64,000 nt of DNA from Eopsaltria australis (GCA_034509425.1 JAVTVJ010000011.1:8694001-8758000), one strand, 5' to 3'; numbered from the stretch's first letter, positions 47,861-60,587 are shown. Notes: generated by a model not told the origin, from the letters alone. Program-made: numbers and translations.

Positions 47861-50800
47861 GGTACTACCAAAATTGTCTGGGAATTTGTCATTTCAGAGA
47901 CAGTCAGACCAGTTTCTTCTCTGCTGTCCAATGCATTATTTTTGGGATGTACTACACTTCATTACAACGGGTATCTAAACCCAGAATCAATCCTGCTGCT
48001 ACTGACACTAATACTTCAGGAGAACTGCTACACGCCAGAGAATGGGGGGTTAAAGTTCTGCATTTTCAAATTTTTTTTTTCCATTCAAATGTAAACATAC
48101 TAACTAATAAAATATCAGCCTATGTTTCCCTCATAAGTCACTGCAATTAGCTATGCTGGGTACCATGGGTCTCTGCAAGGTTTAGCTCAGCAGAATGCGT
48201 GACCCTGAATGATGGCTGAAGGACAGCCCTTTTGGTTTACTCAAAAAGTGACACTGCAGACCTTGAGAAGCCTAAACTTTCCCCTATCCTTTGAGATTTT
48301 AATTAACAATGAGCTTCTCTAAGGCAACTTCAACACTTCTGCATAAATTTCTTGAGGCAATAACTGATGTAGTCCACAGCTATGTTCCCTGGTGGCTGTG
48401 ACAGTAATAACCATCCAACTGAGGATATCCTCTACATGCCAGAGCTCCTGGACTTGGTTTAAAAGCCTCCCACTGAGAGATGAAAAAAGACAGAAGTGAG
48501 TAGTTCTGGCAGCTTGTTCCTTACAATAAGGTAAGCAACGACTCTTACTAATATTTAGAACTTGATATTGAAGTGTACATGTAATTAAAACTCTCACTCC
48601 ATTTTCCTGCTTGCCTCTTGCAAGTGGGCTAACAAGCTGGCTTCAAGGCAGACTGCCAGTCATAATTGCCAACTGCTCCTGTAAACTTCAGTTCATCTCA
48701 TCATACTTTTAATCAAGGAAGATAGCAGGAAAGATAACTGTGATCTGAATGAATTTTCATACCCTTAAACCCTAGGTGAGAACAGAGACAGTTTTAGAAC
48801 AGTTGCCCCCAGGGAAGAAAAACAATGAGGGAGGACACCTTAGTGAGTAAATATTATTGAGTTAGCATCTGTTACTACAATAATTATCAGCCTTGGTAGA
48901 CAAAGAAGGGAAACCAGTGAGAGGGTCAGTGAGTTACCATCAGCAAAAGAAAGTCTTGCAGTATATAAGGATGGACAATCCTGATGAAATCAGAAGCATC
49001 TGTTAGATACTCCAAGGAAAAAATGGAGACAAAAACGCTCAGAACAACTCAATATTCCATGAACAAAGTAATTTTTATAATATTGCTGTGGACTACAACA
49101 AGGAGTCCTTTTCTAACCAATCCTACCTTTTTCTAATGAAAATTTATTCTTCCCTACAGGATTTCTCTGCTTTCACTTTCTCCTTTTCTCAGAATTCTTT
49201 TCAGAAGCCTTGCAGGAAACAACACTGCAGTCTATTTAAAACAAACTTTGATACTGCAAACTTTATATTACTACAATAGTCACTGCCAGCTCAGACCATT
49301 AAGTGAAAAATTAACAAATCCTCCTCCAAGATCAATCTGTTGAACTGAATTTGCTCTACAGGGTTTTATGATATTCTTCAGTCACAATAAGGCTGTTAAG
49401 TATTTCTGAAAATACCTAGGAAATCCATGAATTACCACTAATTTTATCATTGATTCTAAATAATTTGTAATTCCAAAACCATTTCAGCTGCCATAAGATC
49501 AATAAAATAATTTTTGACTCGTGTAGTTTGCTAAAAAAACCTAATCTTATATTTTTTGTCCTGTAAATTTACTCAAATTTTAATGAACAATAAACATAAT
49601 TTGGGAGAATTGGCATCTATCTGTTCAAAATGCATGGGGAAAAATTGCTAAAGAACAGAAGTACTCTGCACACAGAGAGTGTACAAGTACTGGCTATTTG
49701 TAAAAAATCTAAGTGTAGTTAGGTTTGTGTTTTAGTAGCAAACAATAGCAATAAAGAGAGTAACAAAAAACATCAGCTATTACTAAATTATTAAAACAAA
49801 AGCAAGAGTTACTAATATGCAACAGTACTGGTAAAAATCAAAGTGATTTAATTCATCAGAAAGATGGGTCAAGTATTTGAATGAGGATTTGGCCTGCAGC
49901 AAAAGAAATTTAGATTTTAGCACAAGCAATTATCTCAAGCTCAGAAGCTTTATTATCCAATTAGTAGATAGTGAATTTTTCTACACCTCTCCAAATATGG
50001 AGCAGATGTTCCGGCACAAGAAACTGCGTGAATTAGTAATGAAACACAACTCATGACATATTGTACCCAAGGGCACAGGAATCTTTTGATTAAGCAAGTA
50101 TTTTCATAGCAGCTGTGCAGAAGGCAGACTAAAAGAGTCTTCACCGAGTCACGTAAGTATCTTAATTTGTCATGGTTTGGAGGAAGTCAACGACTGAGTA
50201 GTAAACTAAATTTCAAGGAAGCTGTTATGGATGAACAAACCTCCAAAAAAACAACAAACCTTTCAGTTTAAATACAGTCTAAAATTTGTTGCTAAAAATA
50301 ATTGTAAGAGAATTCATATTTAAGAAAAAATATTATTGTATCACTCTAGTTAGAGTCAGTAATTTATCTGAGGTGAAACATGGTTAATCCCATGTAGTTT
50401 TTAGCTTGATCTTTTTCAAATGGATAAGAAAAACTTTCAAACCTAACAAAAACATGTTCCAAAATCCATATTTACTAATATTGACCAAGGAATGATATTA
50501 CAAATTTATCAATCTAATGTAAGCTATTGTCAAATGGGTAATCTCAAATTCTTTCAGGCCACAAACAGCCTTAATTTCAATCTGCCTGATCAAAATAGAC
50601 ATTGCTGATCCCAAACTACACAGTGACCATACTTCTTTCAAGATGCATGAATTTTCAATGATTATTAAAAAGATGAAACAGATTTCAGTGCTTCTGACCT
50701 TTCCTGGTTACTACGGCTATTTCTGATTTACACATACTTTTCAAAATCTGTGATTAAAAAGGTTTCAGGGGACTGAAGGAGCTCAAGGGAAGTTATTACA

Positions 50801-51669
50801 CTCATATTAAGAGCAGATTGGTGGAAAAGAAGAAGCCATGAAGACAAAGGAGCTATAAATGCAAGGAAATCACAAACACTGGCTGCACTACTATACCTAA
50901 GTCTTACCTACAGTGTTTCATGAAGAGCAATGATGCCCATGACCAAAAATGTCCCATCCTCATTTAGCATCCTTATAATCTTAACATACATCAAAGCACT
51001 AAACACACCATGAAAGCAAAGATCATATTCAGAGGCAGTGCCTAATGTGACTCTTAAGAAGTGTTTCATGCACTAAATTACTCTGTTTTTCCTTTCCAAT
51101 TCACTCTGATAGAAGCTGTTAAAGCAATAGCAAACGTGCTGGCATATAAAAAGATTCTTGGCAAGGAAGAATGTACAATTTTGTTTTACATTTATCTTAT
51201 TTCCTCTTGCATTTAGATCATGATTTTAAAATATATCTCATTCCTTTCTTTTATGTTTAGGGACATTAATGTCATCCTGTCAATGCTTTACAAATAAACC
51301 CAGTGGCACTCAATAACATCTGTAAACAGTCTTTAATGAAGGTCGAGAACTCAAGCAGATAGGAAGGAGATAATAAAACCCCTAATACCACTTATAGGTC
51401 ACACAATACAACAGTTTATTTTAGCTCATCTAAGCAATGACACGGCACAGCTAATACCATTCTCTGTGTCCTTAGTCATGGTTTTAGAATTTGTAACATT
51501 ATCAAAGTCGGTTTTAATATCTTCTAAGCCTTCACAAGAGCAAAATGCCTTTTCCTTATAAGCATATATAAAGCTCAAGCAAGCATTATAGGTTTAGAAG
51601 TTGACTTTAAATCAAAAATCAGACTTCACCATAAATACGTATTTCAGTTTTACAAAAGCCTTTATAGAC
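47861..51669. other. Unique AT-rich non-coding sequence
   Basis: No gene or recognised repeat. Open frames reach only about 98 codons and look like chance. Composition is uniform. Confidence 0.6.
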
Positions 51670-52324
51670 TCTCTGTCTCTCTCGGTGCTGGTCAACAGTT
51701 GTCTGAACTTGAGCCAGTGTTGTGTCCAGGTGGCCAAGACAGCCCATTGCATACTGGTTTTTATCAGAAACAGCACACCTTGCAAGACCAGGGCAATGAT
51801 AATTCCCCTGTACTCAGCACTGTTGAACTCAAATCCTGTGGTCAGTCTTGGGCCCCTCACTACAGGAAATACTTTGAGGCACTGAAGCATGTCCCAAAGA
51901 ACGGCAATTAGATTAGTGAAGGCTTTAGAGTACAAATCATATGAGGAGTGGCTGAGGGAGCTGGGACTGTTCAGTCTAGAGAAAAGGAGGCTGAGGAGGA
52001 TCTGATTGCTCTCTACAACTGCCTGAAAGAAGGCTGGAGCAAGGTGGGAGTTGGTCTCTTCTGCCATGTGAAAAACAATAGAACAACCGGAAACAGCCTC
52101 AAGTTGCACCAGGGGAGGTTTAGATTGGATATTAGGAGAAATTTCTTCACAGCAGGTGTTGCCAAGCAATGGAGCAGGCTGCCCAGGGAAGCAATAGAGT
52201 CCCATCCCTGAAGGCATTTAAAAGGCATGTAGATGTGGTACTTAGGAACATGGTTTAGTGGGCTAACAGATGGACTCAAGGATCTTAGAGGTCTTTTCAA
52301 CCTAAATGATTGTGTAATTCTATA
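51670..52324 (+). mobile_element. CR1 LINE, 3' part of ORF2 and 3' end (largest copy)
   Basis: About 650 bp of a 5'-truncated CR1 in sense orientation. One frame (about 51685-51880) gives NSCLNLSQCCVQVAK and PLYSALL, matching the C-terminal third of CR1 ORF2. A frameshift follows. A second frame (about 51960-52211) gives [32 protein letters not shown] and WSRLPREAIES, again in family order. The 3' end follows, with GGAACATGGTTTAGTGGGC, GATCTTAGAGGTCTTTTC and a decayed TGATT..TTCTATA terminal repeat. Frameshifts make it inactive. Divergence is moderate; the 3' end is intact, so this is a dead copy from one insertion. The long minus-strand frame across it (51612-52217) is an antisense shadow. 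Confidence 0.93.
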
Positions 52325-53784
52325 ACCTAGGAAAATGAGAAAAATCACAGGGCTTAAGCATCTGCAATTCATTTTACCTGAATTGCATATATCCCACAGC
52401 AAGCAGACTTACTAGCAAAGACAGTGAAAAGACTGCCACCAAAAACATCTCTGTACAACTAAGATTCATGATGATTTGATTGAATACACAAGCACGTATG
52501 GGTTGTATTAAATGGGCAAAGCAACATATCCTGCAAAACTAGTTTTGATAGGCTGAAGAGCTGCTCAGTGGATAACACAAAATGCCTGAGCCTTTACAGT
52601 GCCTTCCACAGAAAAGGATATTCATTATTTAGGTACAATGAGATGTTTACTAGGGAATTTGAAAGAGGAAAGAGTATGGTACAGGTTTTATAGGAGAAAT
52701 ATTTCCCCTGAAGAGCCAGCAGTATTACATTCTGTAGTCCTCTCCGGAAACTTGCTGAGTCTTAAAAAAGGGAAAAAAAATCAGGTGAATAGAACTTCAG
52801 CAAACCTCTGAAAGCTCTCATTCACGATTTTTTCAAGGAATGAACTAAGGGTTGAACTGAAGCATTTAACCTCAAAGTAATGTGTCACACATTTCTGCAC
52901 AGATAAAGTACTGTTAATACACACGTCAACACTATGAAGAATTCCAAGATATACTAAGCAAAGAAACAATTTGCAAGACCTGTGAGTGACTTGGGGTACT
53001 CCAGTTTCTAGGAACTCTGCATATGTCAGCTAGAAAGAAAATGGTTTTTATAAAAGTTTTGGCACACAATTTCACAACCACATGATTTTCCTTTAATGAA
53101 AAATTTACATCTAAGTAATATTTTTAAAATAGTTCAGATGGAAACAAAGGTAAAAATGAATATCTGAAGTGTAAAGGATTCCTTCCACTTTTCTCAGAAA
53201 CATGACATTCCCACGTTCTGGCAATGACCACAAAATAAGGCAGTAGAAATAATGCCCATACCTGATATCTGGTGCTCAGACATATCTCCAGAACACTTAC
53301 GGCAGTACTTGGGGATGTCAGAAATATTAGTTCAGAGAAATCCTGATGTTGGGTTGTCAAGACTGACAGAAGAGTTTTATAACCACTGAACTACCTACAG
53401 TAGTGAGATGGGCACTCCTTTCAGCACAGACCACTAGGATGAGCTTGTCAAAATGGTTTTAACATATAGTGACAGAAAAGACGGAAGTGGATGACATCAC
53501 CACCAGGCTACAGAACTGTTCTCGGATTGACGAAAATATTAAAGTAAGATTAAAAAAACCCACAATGTTTCAAATGTTTTTAAGATTCTCTTCTGAACTA
53601 AAGTCAAGTTTTTTACAATCTTTCACATAAGCAGATAAAATTAAATTAAATTAAATATTCCAATACAGCTTGGTCAGTACTTTTGACGGGAAACTCTTTA
53701 GATAGCTGAGTGAAGTCTGAAGCTTGACTTTGTAGATATTTTCTAAAAGCCACTATAGAATGCACTGTAAACATTACAAATTAA
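52325..53784. other. Unique non-coding sequence
   Basis: Nothing gene-like. An (AAATT)n short repeat lies at 53637-53656. The rest is ordinary AT-rich sequence. Confidence 0.6.
53637..53656. repeat. (AAATT)n pentanucleotide repeat
   Basis: Four AAATT units without interruption. Confidence 0.88.
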
Positions 53785-53800
53785 TTTTGAAATAATGTAG

Positions 53801-54002
53801 ATGTGCATGGTGGGTTAACCTCATCTGGATGACAGGCGCTCACCAAAGCTTCTCTGTCATTCCTCCACTGAGTTAGACAGGGGAGAGAAAATATAACAAA
53901 TGGTTCTGTCAGATCTCAGGAAGCTTCCAGCAAATCCTCCCGGAAGCCAGCCCTGTAGCCCCCCACTACCAAAACCTTGTCACGCAAACCTAATAGAATG
54001 TG
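53801..54002. repeat. Target-site duplication ATGTG flanking the LTR
   Basis: ATGTG occurs at 53801-53805 and again at 53998-54002, exactly bracketing the LTR. A 5-bp duplication is usual for retroviral integration. Confidence 0.75.
53806..53997 (-). mobile_element. Avian ERV LTR, internally deleted, nested in CR1
   Basis: On the plus strand it runs from CATGGTGGGTTAACCTCATC, through TCACCAAAGC and GGGGAGAGAAAATATAACAA, to AGGAAGCTTCCAGCAAATCC, CCAGCCCTGTAGCCCCCCAC and ACCAAAACCTTGTCACGCAA. These match, from memory, the two ends of a common avian ERV LTR. Its transcriptional sense is minus: TTTGCGTG..AAGGTTTTGG is the U3 start and GGTTAACCCACC the U5 end. Only 192 bp remain because the whole middle, including the expected AATAAA region and most of U3, is missing; the join lies near 53915-53921. 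Both terminal dinucleotides have changed by mutation. It is a solo, dead LTR. Confidence 0.75.
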
Positions 54003-54684
54003 ACCCTTAGGAACATGGTTTAGTGGTGGACTTCAAGATATCAGACGTCTGATCAGACTCAATTATCTCAGAAGTCTTTTCCAACTTACGTGATTCTATG
54101 AAAAGCAAAACTTGCTTTTAAAAGACAATATAGTGCCCCATGGCAATACTGCATAAATGTGGTGCTTCACCAGGGAAAGCACAAGTCTTTCTTTTTCCCA
54201 TAAAAAGATAAATGACCTTCTATATGTTAAGGTTTCTTGGCTATGACAGAAGGATGTTATATCAAAATTATCATCCTTTAAATTCAACTGTAGTGTCCTT
54301 ATGTACTGTTGAAAAATTAATATTGCATGACAGTCATGAACCTCAACAGAGAATGCGGTTGACATTTTCTTTCAGCAGCATACTCTGAAAAATTACAGAA
54401 ACTGAGTTTGAAGGAACAGCCACTGAGGCTGAAATGCCTTGGAGGAAGAGAAGAAAAGTACTCATAGCATAATTGTCATAGGAAAATATCTTCCAGTTTT
54501 TATCATTTTAGACTACCCAAGATCAAGGACATAAATAAATAACTAATTACTACCCACACGCAAAGAAAATTTAAAAAAATAAAAGCCTGTTAAATAGTGT
54601 TTCTCTCATTGGTTTAGCATTTATTAGAAACTGTGACTGTTCGCTTCACAAAAATATGTACTAGGAATTAACTCAGAGTATTTT

Positions 54685-54763
54685 CTAATTATTCCCTTCT
54701 CTGGAGTACTTCATGAACCTTTTCACTTGTATGTCAAGAGTATCCTTGGACGCATGAGGAAGT
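54685..54763. repeat. Diverged duplicate, copy A (79 bp)
   Basis: Aligns without gaps to 55590-55668, with about 59 of 79 positions identical by hand count. Shared words include CTAATTATTCC, ATGTCA.GAGT and TCCTTG. Flanks do not align. It may be two fragments of one old repeat family or a segmental duplication. Confidence 0.65.
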
Positions 54764-55589
54764 GCTTGTTCTACAAATTAAATTGCTGTGGTCTGTAGCT
54801 GCAGGGCTGGTTACTGTTTCTTCCTCTAATCTCTCAGATATGTTTTTTCTAATCTTAGAAAATCCATGCTCTTCACCAATCCTCAAAACTACAGTGTCAG
54901 CCTCTGTGAGATAAACACTCAAATTCCTTTACTTAGAGACTTTCACTTCCAGTAAGTAGACTGCAGTGTCCTTTCACAATGGACTGAAATGGAAATGTAT
55001 TTGCAGCTTTTCTTAAAGCATCCATGGCCAGCAGTGGCACAGAAACACAGAACGAACTTCTGCTACTTCCATACCATTTAAAATGATAATGATGAAATAA
55101 TGGTAGATCTATAGAAAACTATATAGTTTTATTAATGAAACTTTTAGATGAACCTACTCTAGCTAATAATTGTAAAAGGCTCAAATACTATTCCTTCTTT
55201 AAGTCTGTCATTGCACCTTCTTCCAGCCTTCCCTTTTGGAACTGCTCTTCAAACCAGTACAACCCTCATTTTGCCATTTGACAGCTTCTGAAGAAAGCTG
55301 ACTAGAAAAGAAGGGGAAAGCTCCTTTCTTAACATTTGGTACAATTTCACTGCCCTTCTCTGGTCTATAAGGCTTAGGAACATTTTGCACTTTGTAAGCA
55401 ATTCTCTCCATACTACCCATGAAATCTCTTAGTTACTGTTCTATTGAATAGGATAGTCAATCAAATGGATAGATAGGAATCAACCCATTTGCAGCTAGCA
55501 CCTAACCAAAAGATATGATTTAGCATTTTCCTAAGGTACCAAAACTAAAAATATAGGAAATTCAGGTCTATTATATAACCCACTACCCA

Positions 55590-55668
55590 CTAATTATTCC
55601 TTCCTTGTGAATACTTAATGTACCTCCTTCTTTTTATGTCACGAGTGTCCTTGCATACATGAGCAAGT
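55590..55668. repeat. Diverged duplicate, copy B (79 bp)
   Basis: Partner of the 54685-54763 segment, same orientation, about 0.9 kb downstream. On the minus strand both copies share one 25-codon open frame ending in TAG at the same place (13 of 25 residues alike), but no upstream exon structure supports coding. Confidence 0.65.
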
Positions 55669-56670
55669 TAAGTCTGCATTCATTCTACCTTGAGCAGCCA
55701 TTTACTTACATAATTGCAAACAACTTTTTTTTTGTGACTCCTACACGTACAACTTCTTTAGTGTAACACTATTTTCCAAATATTTATACAACAGTCAATA
55801 TTCAGGCAAGGCCACTGTAATACAATGTTCTCAACAAGCTCTATTTTAATCTCATAACAACTTTACGTGTCAAAAATATACAGCTTCTTCTAGGACTTCT
55901 ACAGCTGTGCATGGATTTTTTAAAACCACATATTTATGTTTCTTCAGAAAAAAACCTCAGAGCTGTACGTGCTGAAAGGGGAACAAATAACGACAGCTGT
56001 AAACCAACTAAAATTCTCTTATAAATGTTAACTACAGCAGTTACTGTTACTTCTACTGAAACACGATTTTGAACAATAGCTGAATATAGGATTAAATCAT
56101 CTATGCTGCATAAGTAATTTAGGAATCTACATCCTTATGAACTTAGCAAAAAGGCCTCCAAGCATATCATGTTTAATGAACAGATTACCTCAGCAACTGG
56201 CCAGATACTTGGACATTTTAAAACCATTTTTAAAAATTAGACCAGTGGAAAGGGTGAGCTATACATAGAACAAGTTTCTTATTAAAAGAGTATCAGCATT
56301 TTTTTTTTTTCAAAAGAGAGTATTGTCTCTGAGTGCTCATTATCCATAGCAGAATACAGATGCTGCTTCAGTTATGCTGGGGGTACCCTGCGAAAGCATT
56401 GACAACCAATGCAGGACTATGCTTCCAAATGGAAATGGATCTTACAGAAGTCAAAAAGCCTGTCTCTATGCCCAAGGAAAAGGATGATCCACTACTGCAG
56501 ATGCTACTCTGACATCTTAGAGCTGGGTGTTAACTTTCTGCTGCAGTACAGAATACCTGTTAACTTTCGGTAAGATACTTTATGGCAAAATAAGACATCA
56601 ATATTTGGAAAATCAAAATGAGACGATGAGAGAATTAGACAATTATGTGTTTTCAGAAAGTGTATTGCAG

Positions 56671-56716
56671 TATTATTATTATTATTATCATTGTTGTTGT
56701 TATTATCATCATCATC
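56671..56716. repeat. Compound trinucleotide microsatellite (TAT/TTG/TCA)n
   Basis: TAT units for about 20 bp, then TTG units, then TTATCATCATCATC. The successive motifs differ by single substitutions, which suggests growth from a common ancestor repeat. Confidence 0.92.
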
Positions 56717-56979
56717 TTTACCATTATGATTATCTGGGTCTCTAGGCATCTTAAAAGCTGTGACACAGCCTTTCTCTGCTTCTACTTAATAAAACCCTAA
56801 TGCTGTAGATGTTGCAAGGATTATATTTATATGTATTTATAAGGGATTAGAGTATTTATCTCTCTTCCCATCCCAGGCATACAAGGTACAACTTAGGAAA
56901 CACAATGAGGAAAGCCTGTCCTTCCTAAAAACTGTGCCAGAAGTTTAACTGCATCTGCTAATGCAAATATTAAGACCTA

Positions 56980-57230
56980 TCAAAGGACGCAAGCAGCAAG
57001 ACTGAATGAAAGAAAATGATTCCTCATACAATGTGCAGTTAAACTGTTGAAATTCTTGGCCTAGAAACATTGTGGATGCTTAAGGATTTCATAGGTTCAA
57101 AAGGGGACTGAAAAGACCAACAGGGAAGAAGAAAAAATCCTCTGAAAGGTGCTACCCACCAGAAAAGAACTATGGCTCTGACAGTCCCTGAGCTGCAAAG
57201 TGTCAGAGGATGAAAGGTTATATGCACTTG
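56980..57230 (+). mobile_element. Older CR1-like LINE 3' fragment
   Basis: GTTAAACTGTTGAAATTC, CATTGTGGATGCTTAAG, GGTTCAAAAGGGGACTG, and later GACAGTCCCTGAGCTGC with GTCAGAGGATGA follow the order of an older CR1 subfamily 3' region ('gtggaactc..ttgtggatgctaaaag..gggttcaaaaagggattgga..ccctgagcctctga'). It is more diverged than the other copies and its terminal repeats are not visible. Assignment is from memory and moderate. Confidence 0.6.
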
Positions 57231-60200
57231 TTGTGTTTTCCAACACATTTTTTGTCATTCAGTCAAACAATACTTTAGTCCCATGTACAGCAGCACCTTC
57301 CCTATACCTGCACAGAATCATTAACAAAGCAACAGGAAGAGTCTTTTCTGCTTCGGCCAACTCAACTTCCATTTTAAAGTTCTAGTTCAATGTGCTAAAT
57401 GAAAAAATACTTATGGACTTCTTTATTATTTGGACAAACCCAAGCGCAGCCACATCAATTTCTTGGCATGGTTGCAATAAGCACACTAAAATTAGGATAC
57501 GAGATAAAATTAAGCACTTTGGCAATTGAAGTTGGATTATCTCAGCACTGAATTCATTGCCAGCAATGGACACAGCAGGAAAAAAGAGTGTGAAATGCTT
57601 GCAATTGAGTTCACAAAAGTACAAGCAGCTGTCCACATGCAGAGGATCTTCTGTTGTGTCTCAAAATACAAGGAGTACCTCTATAGTGGCAGCACTCAAA
57701 TAAAGCATCTGACAAAAGGAGGAATATTAGGGGGAAGATAAAAAAGAATATTAGAAAAATGCTGCAGAATCACATCTACCCATATAATTACAAAACCCTT
57801 TGTGCCATTTGCCAAAGCCATGAAAGAAAAAACTGAAAAAAAATCCTAATGAAATCAAGGAAAGCATACTAAAACATAATTTAGATTATTCATTTTGATA
57901 GCTTTAGTTTGAATTTAATGATTGAGATACACATACATCAGCATAAAACTAATGCAAAGGTCAGATAGAATGATTTTAGTCCTTTTGGAGGGGCTTCCCC
58001 ATGAAACTCCTACTCGCATTTTGCTACTTCCGTATGAATGCTACTTGTATATTTAAACTCAAGGGACATGAAACAAAATTGTTATGTGAGTGTTGTGACC
58101 AGAGGAAATAGCCACATTGGTAAAATGCAAAATATAACTGGGAAAGATTTTACTGTATTGAAAAATGCATACATAATAGGGGAACACAATGGGAGGCTAA
58201 AAAGATAGGCCTCTAATTCTCTGTTCTTCAGTAAGATATGGGCAAGTATGAACAAAACTACAAAAATAATACAGAAGTACACAATGAACACATACAAACA
58301 TACTTTGTATTTGGTTTAGTAGGAGTATTCTCAAGGTTTAAGATTCAGAGGTACGAGATACAAATGTGCAGGACCAAAAATTTCTGAGGTCTTAATTCAT
58401 GTGGGTACTTTTCCAAACCCCACTAAAACTCATGGAGAAAAAAAATTCTTTCAGAACTATTTTCTTTAATCATTACTAAGTCACCATTTTTTCCAAGTTA
58501 TTTAGACAAAATTTTATTGAAATCTGTCTTTCAGATAAATTTTCTTTTCAAAGAACACTATCTCAAGCAAGTTTAATCCATCTCCAGTGGGTTACAATTC
58601 CTCTTCTAGCATTTTAACTGCAAAATTCTCATAGAAGAAGACTTCATTTCAGCTTTCAGTGCCAGATTATCCTTGTTATACCTGAAGTGGAGCTGAAACC
58701 AATCCTCCATTTATTTCCAATGGGAAGATAAGAAGGGCAAAGAGAACTGGGAAATGAGATCTAGAGTTAAACATATGGGTTTCAGGTTAGGGAGTAAGAA
58801 AGTATCACATCCCAATCTTAAACTACTGGACAATGAAAATCAAATTGGAACCATGCAATTAATGCATTAAAGGACTTTCACCCAGACCATTTCTATCCTT
58901 CTGCTTCCACAATATATAAAAAACTTCTTAAGGAACCACAAGTTCTAACTGCTTCCATAGAATGGCAGTAGGTGAAAGAGACTCAAAACTAATAATGACT
59001 GCACAAGCAGTTATTTCCACATTTCTCATCTGTTGGCTTAGTCAATGTCAGACAGCTTTTGAATTTTTGTCTAGTCCCTTTTTACTTTGTATATCTTTTA
59101 AGAGAAATGAGAAATTTAATGCTAGTAGTGATGTACCCTCCAAAGCATGTCACCTAGCATGATGCCAATTTATAGACTCAATTGCTTGGAGGACAAGCTG
59201 AAAAGAAAATAAGTGTTGGGAAGCTGTGGGAAACATGGTATGCTACCCTGACCATGCAGCTTTTCAGCTTGATGCTGATTTGAGGCTCAGGTGAACTCCT
59301 GGAGGCTGTGTTAAACACTGTACTGAATTAAGCAGTCACCAGAAAGAGGCACAGTCTGGACTCACCACCTGAACAGTTTCAAAACACTTCTGTTCTTTTC
59401 AACAGCTCAGTCATATAGCACATAAGCTTTGAAATAAAAATTGAACCATAAAGCTATGCAGCAGTGTAACAGAGCTCAGCACAGGCCAGGGCATGATGAC
59501 CCAGACAGGTACCTGGGGAAAGCATACTTTTACAGGAGTTGATGTGCATGGAGTAAAACCAGAGATATTTAAGCTCCAGTTAAATTCAGATTCGTTCCTC
59601 TTAATTTTGAAATGGCTGCCAAAACTTTAACAATATTTTATTTCCATTTAATTATAAGTACACTGCAGATGAAAATAAGGCCTATAATATTAATCGCACA
59701 AATTTGGGGACATTTCAGAGTGCTTGCCCTGGTCAAGCAAACAACAGGGCAGGGACTGAAAAATATTCAAAGAATCTGCATATGGTTATTGCTGTATTTC
59801 AGCAAAAATATGTTGGATTTGCTGCTTGTATGTATTCCAGAAATCAAAAGGGCGCTTTCAAAGATTTGTCTCAAATATTACTTCCCTCCTTTTCATGGGA
59901 TATAAACCTACTAAGCCACAGATAACTGCTGCCAATCAATATTACTAAAAAGCAATTATTCAAGGATATTAAAGACTAAAATTTGCATAATAGCTACTTA
60001 GACTACTGATTCAGCTGGATCAAGGTGCCTTTGAATGAAAAACATATACACATACAACAACATACGTTGGTGCACACTTGAAGGAACTGACAGTCTAAAA
60101 GACTGACCTAAAAGATAGGTAAACGTGGCAAACAGCAGGAAAAATTTATGAGATATGTTACAGGTTCAACATAATATGAGAGGCCCCATAGTTATGTGAC

Positions 60201-60382
60201 TGTACAGGGATTCAAGAAATTCAAGATTTGCTTATGATATCAGGAAGAGATGTTCTGCTCTTGCTCACCAATCAAGTATTGGCTTTGACTCCTGAGTCAA
60301 AGGCAAAGCATTTGCACATGGTCTTGGACAGCATATTTTAAGTTTAATTCACAGAAGAAGCCAGGCACATACAAGCCCAGGG

Positions 60383-60424
60383 GAACAGAAGATAATATTA
60401 ACCGAACAGAAGATAACATTAACC
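60383..60424. repeat. 21-bp tandem duplication, one mismatch
   Basis: The unit GAACAGAAGATAATATTAAC(C) at 60383-60403 is repeated at 60404-60424 with a single T/C difference. Confidence 0.92.
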
Positions 60425-60554
60425 TTACTGATTTGCTCTTCATGTAGCTGTTAATAAACAAGTCTCCAACACACACATGTAAGTCTGAAGCAGAATTTGG
60501 TGACACCTGGATTTGCCTTCCAGAACTAGTATTTGGTACCTATTAACCACTTTA

Positions 60555-60556
60555 AT

Positions 60557-60587
<31 letters not shown>

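Larger units (their letters stand above)
53785..54100 (+). mobile_element. CR1 LINE 3' end, split by an LTR insertion
   Basis: The left part is short (about 53785-53805) and ends GTAGATGTG. The right part (53998-54100) reads ATGTGACCCTTAGGAACATG, GTTTAGTGG, then AGAAGTCTTTTCCAACTTAC and TGATTCTATGA. Removing the LTR and one copy of ATGTG restores the continuous CR1 order GTAGATGTG..CTTAGG.ACATGG. The sense strand is plus. There are also small internal losses compared with other CR1 tails. Confidence 0.85.
54101..56979. other. Unique non-coding sequence with a diverged duplicate pair
   Basis: No gene supported. It contains the two 79-bp related segments listed next, a poly-T run (about 56300-56312) and a compound trinucleotide microsatellite. 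A minus-strand frame at 54734-54922 has an acceptor-like CTCACAG before part of it but no good donor, so it is not called. Confidence 0.6.

Noticed and set aside
51612..52217. 201-codon open frame, minus strand
   Set aside because: It is the antisense of the CR1 ORF2 remnant, which is recognisable on the plus strand.
54734..54922. Minus-strand frame with acceptor-like CTCACAG and a polar peptide
   Set aside because: No acceptable donor within the frame, and part of it is the 79-bp repeated segment, so a gene call is not supported.
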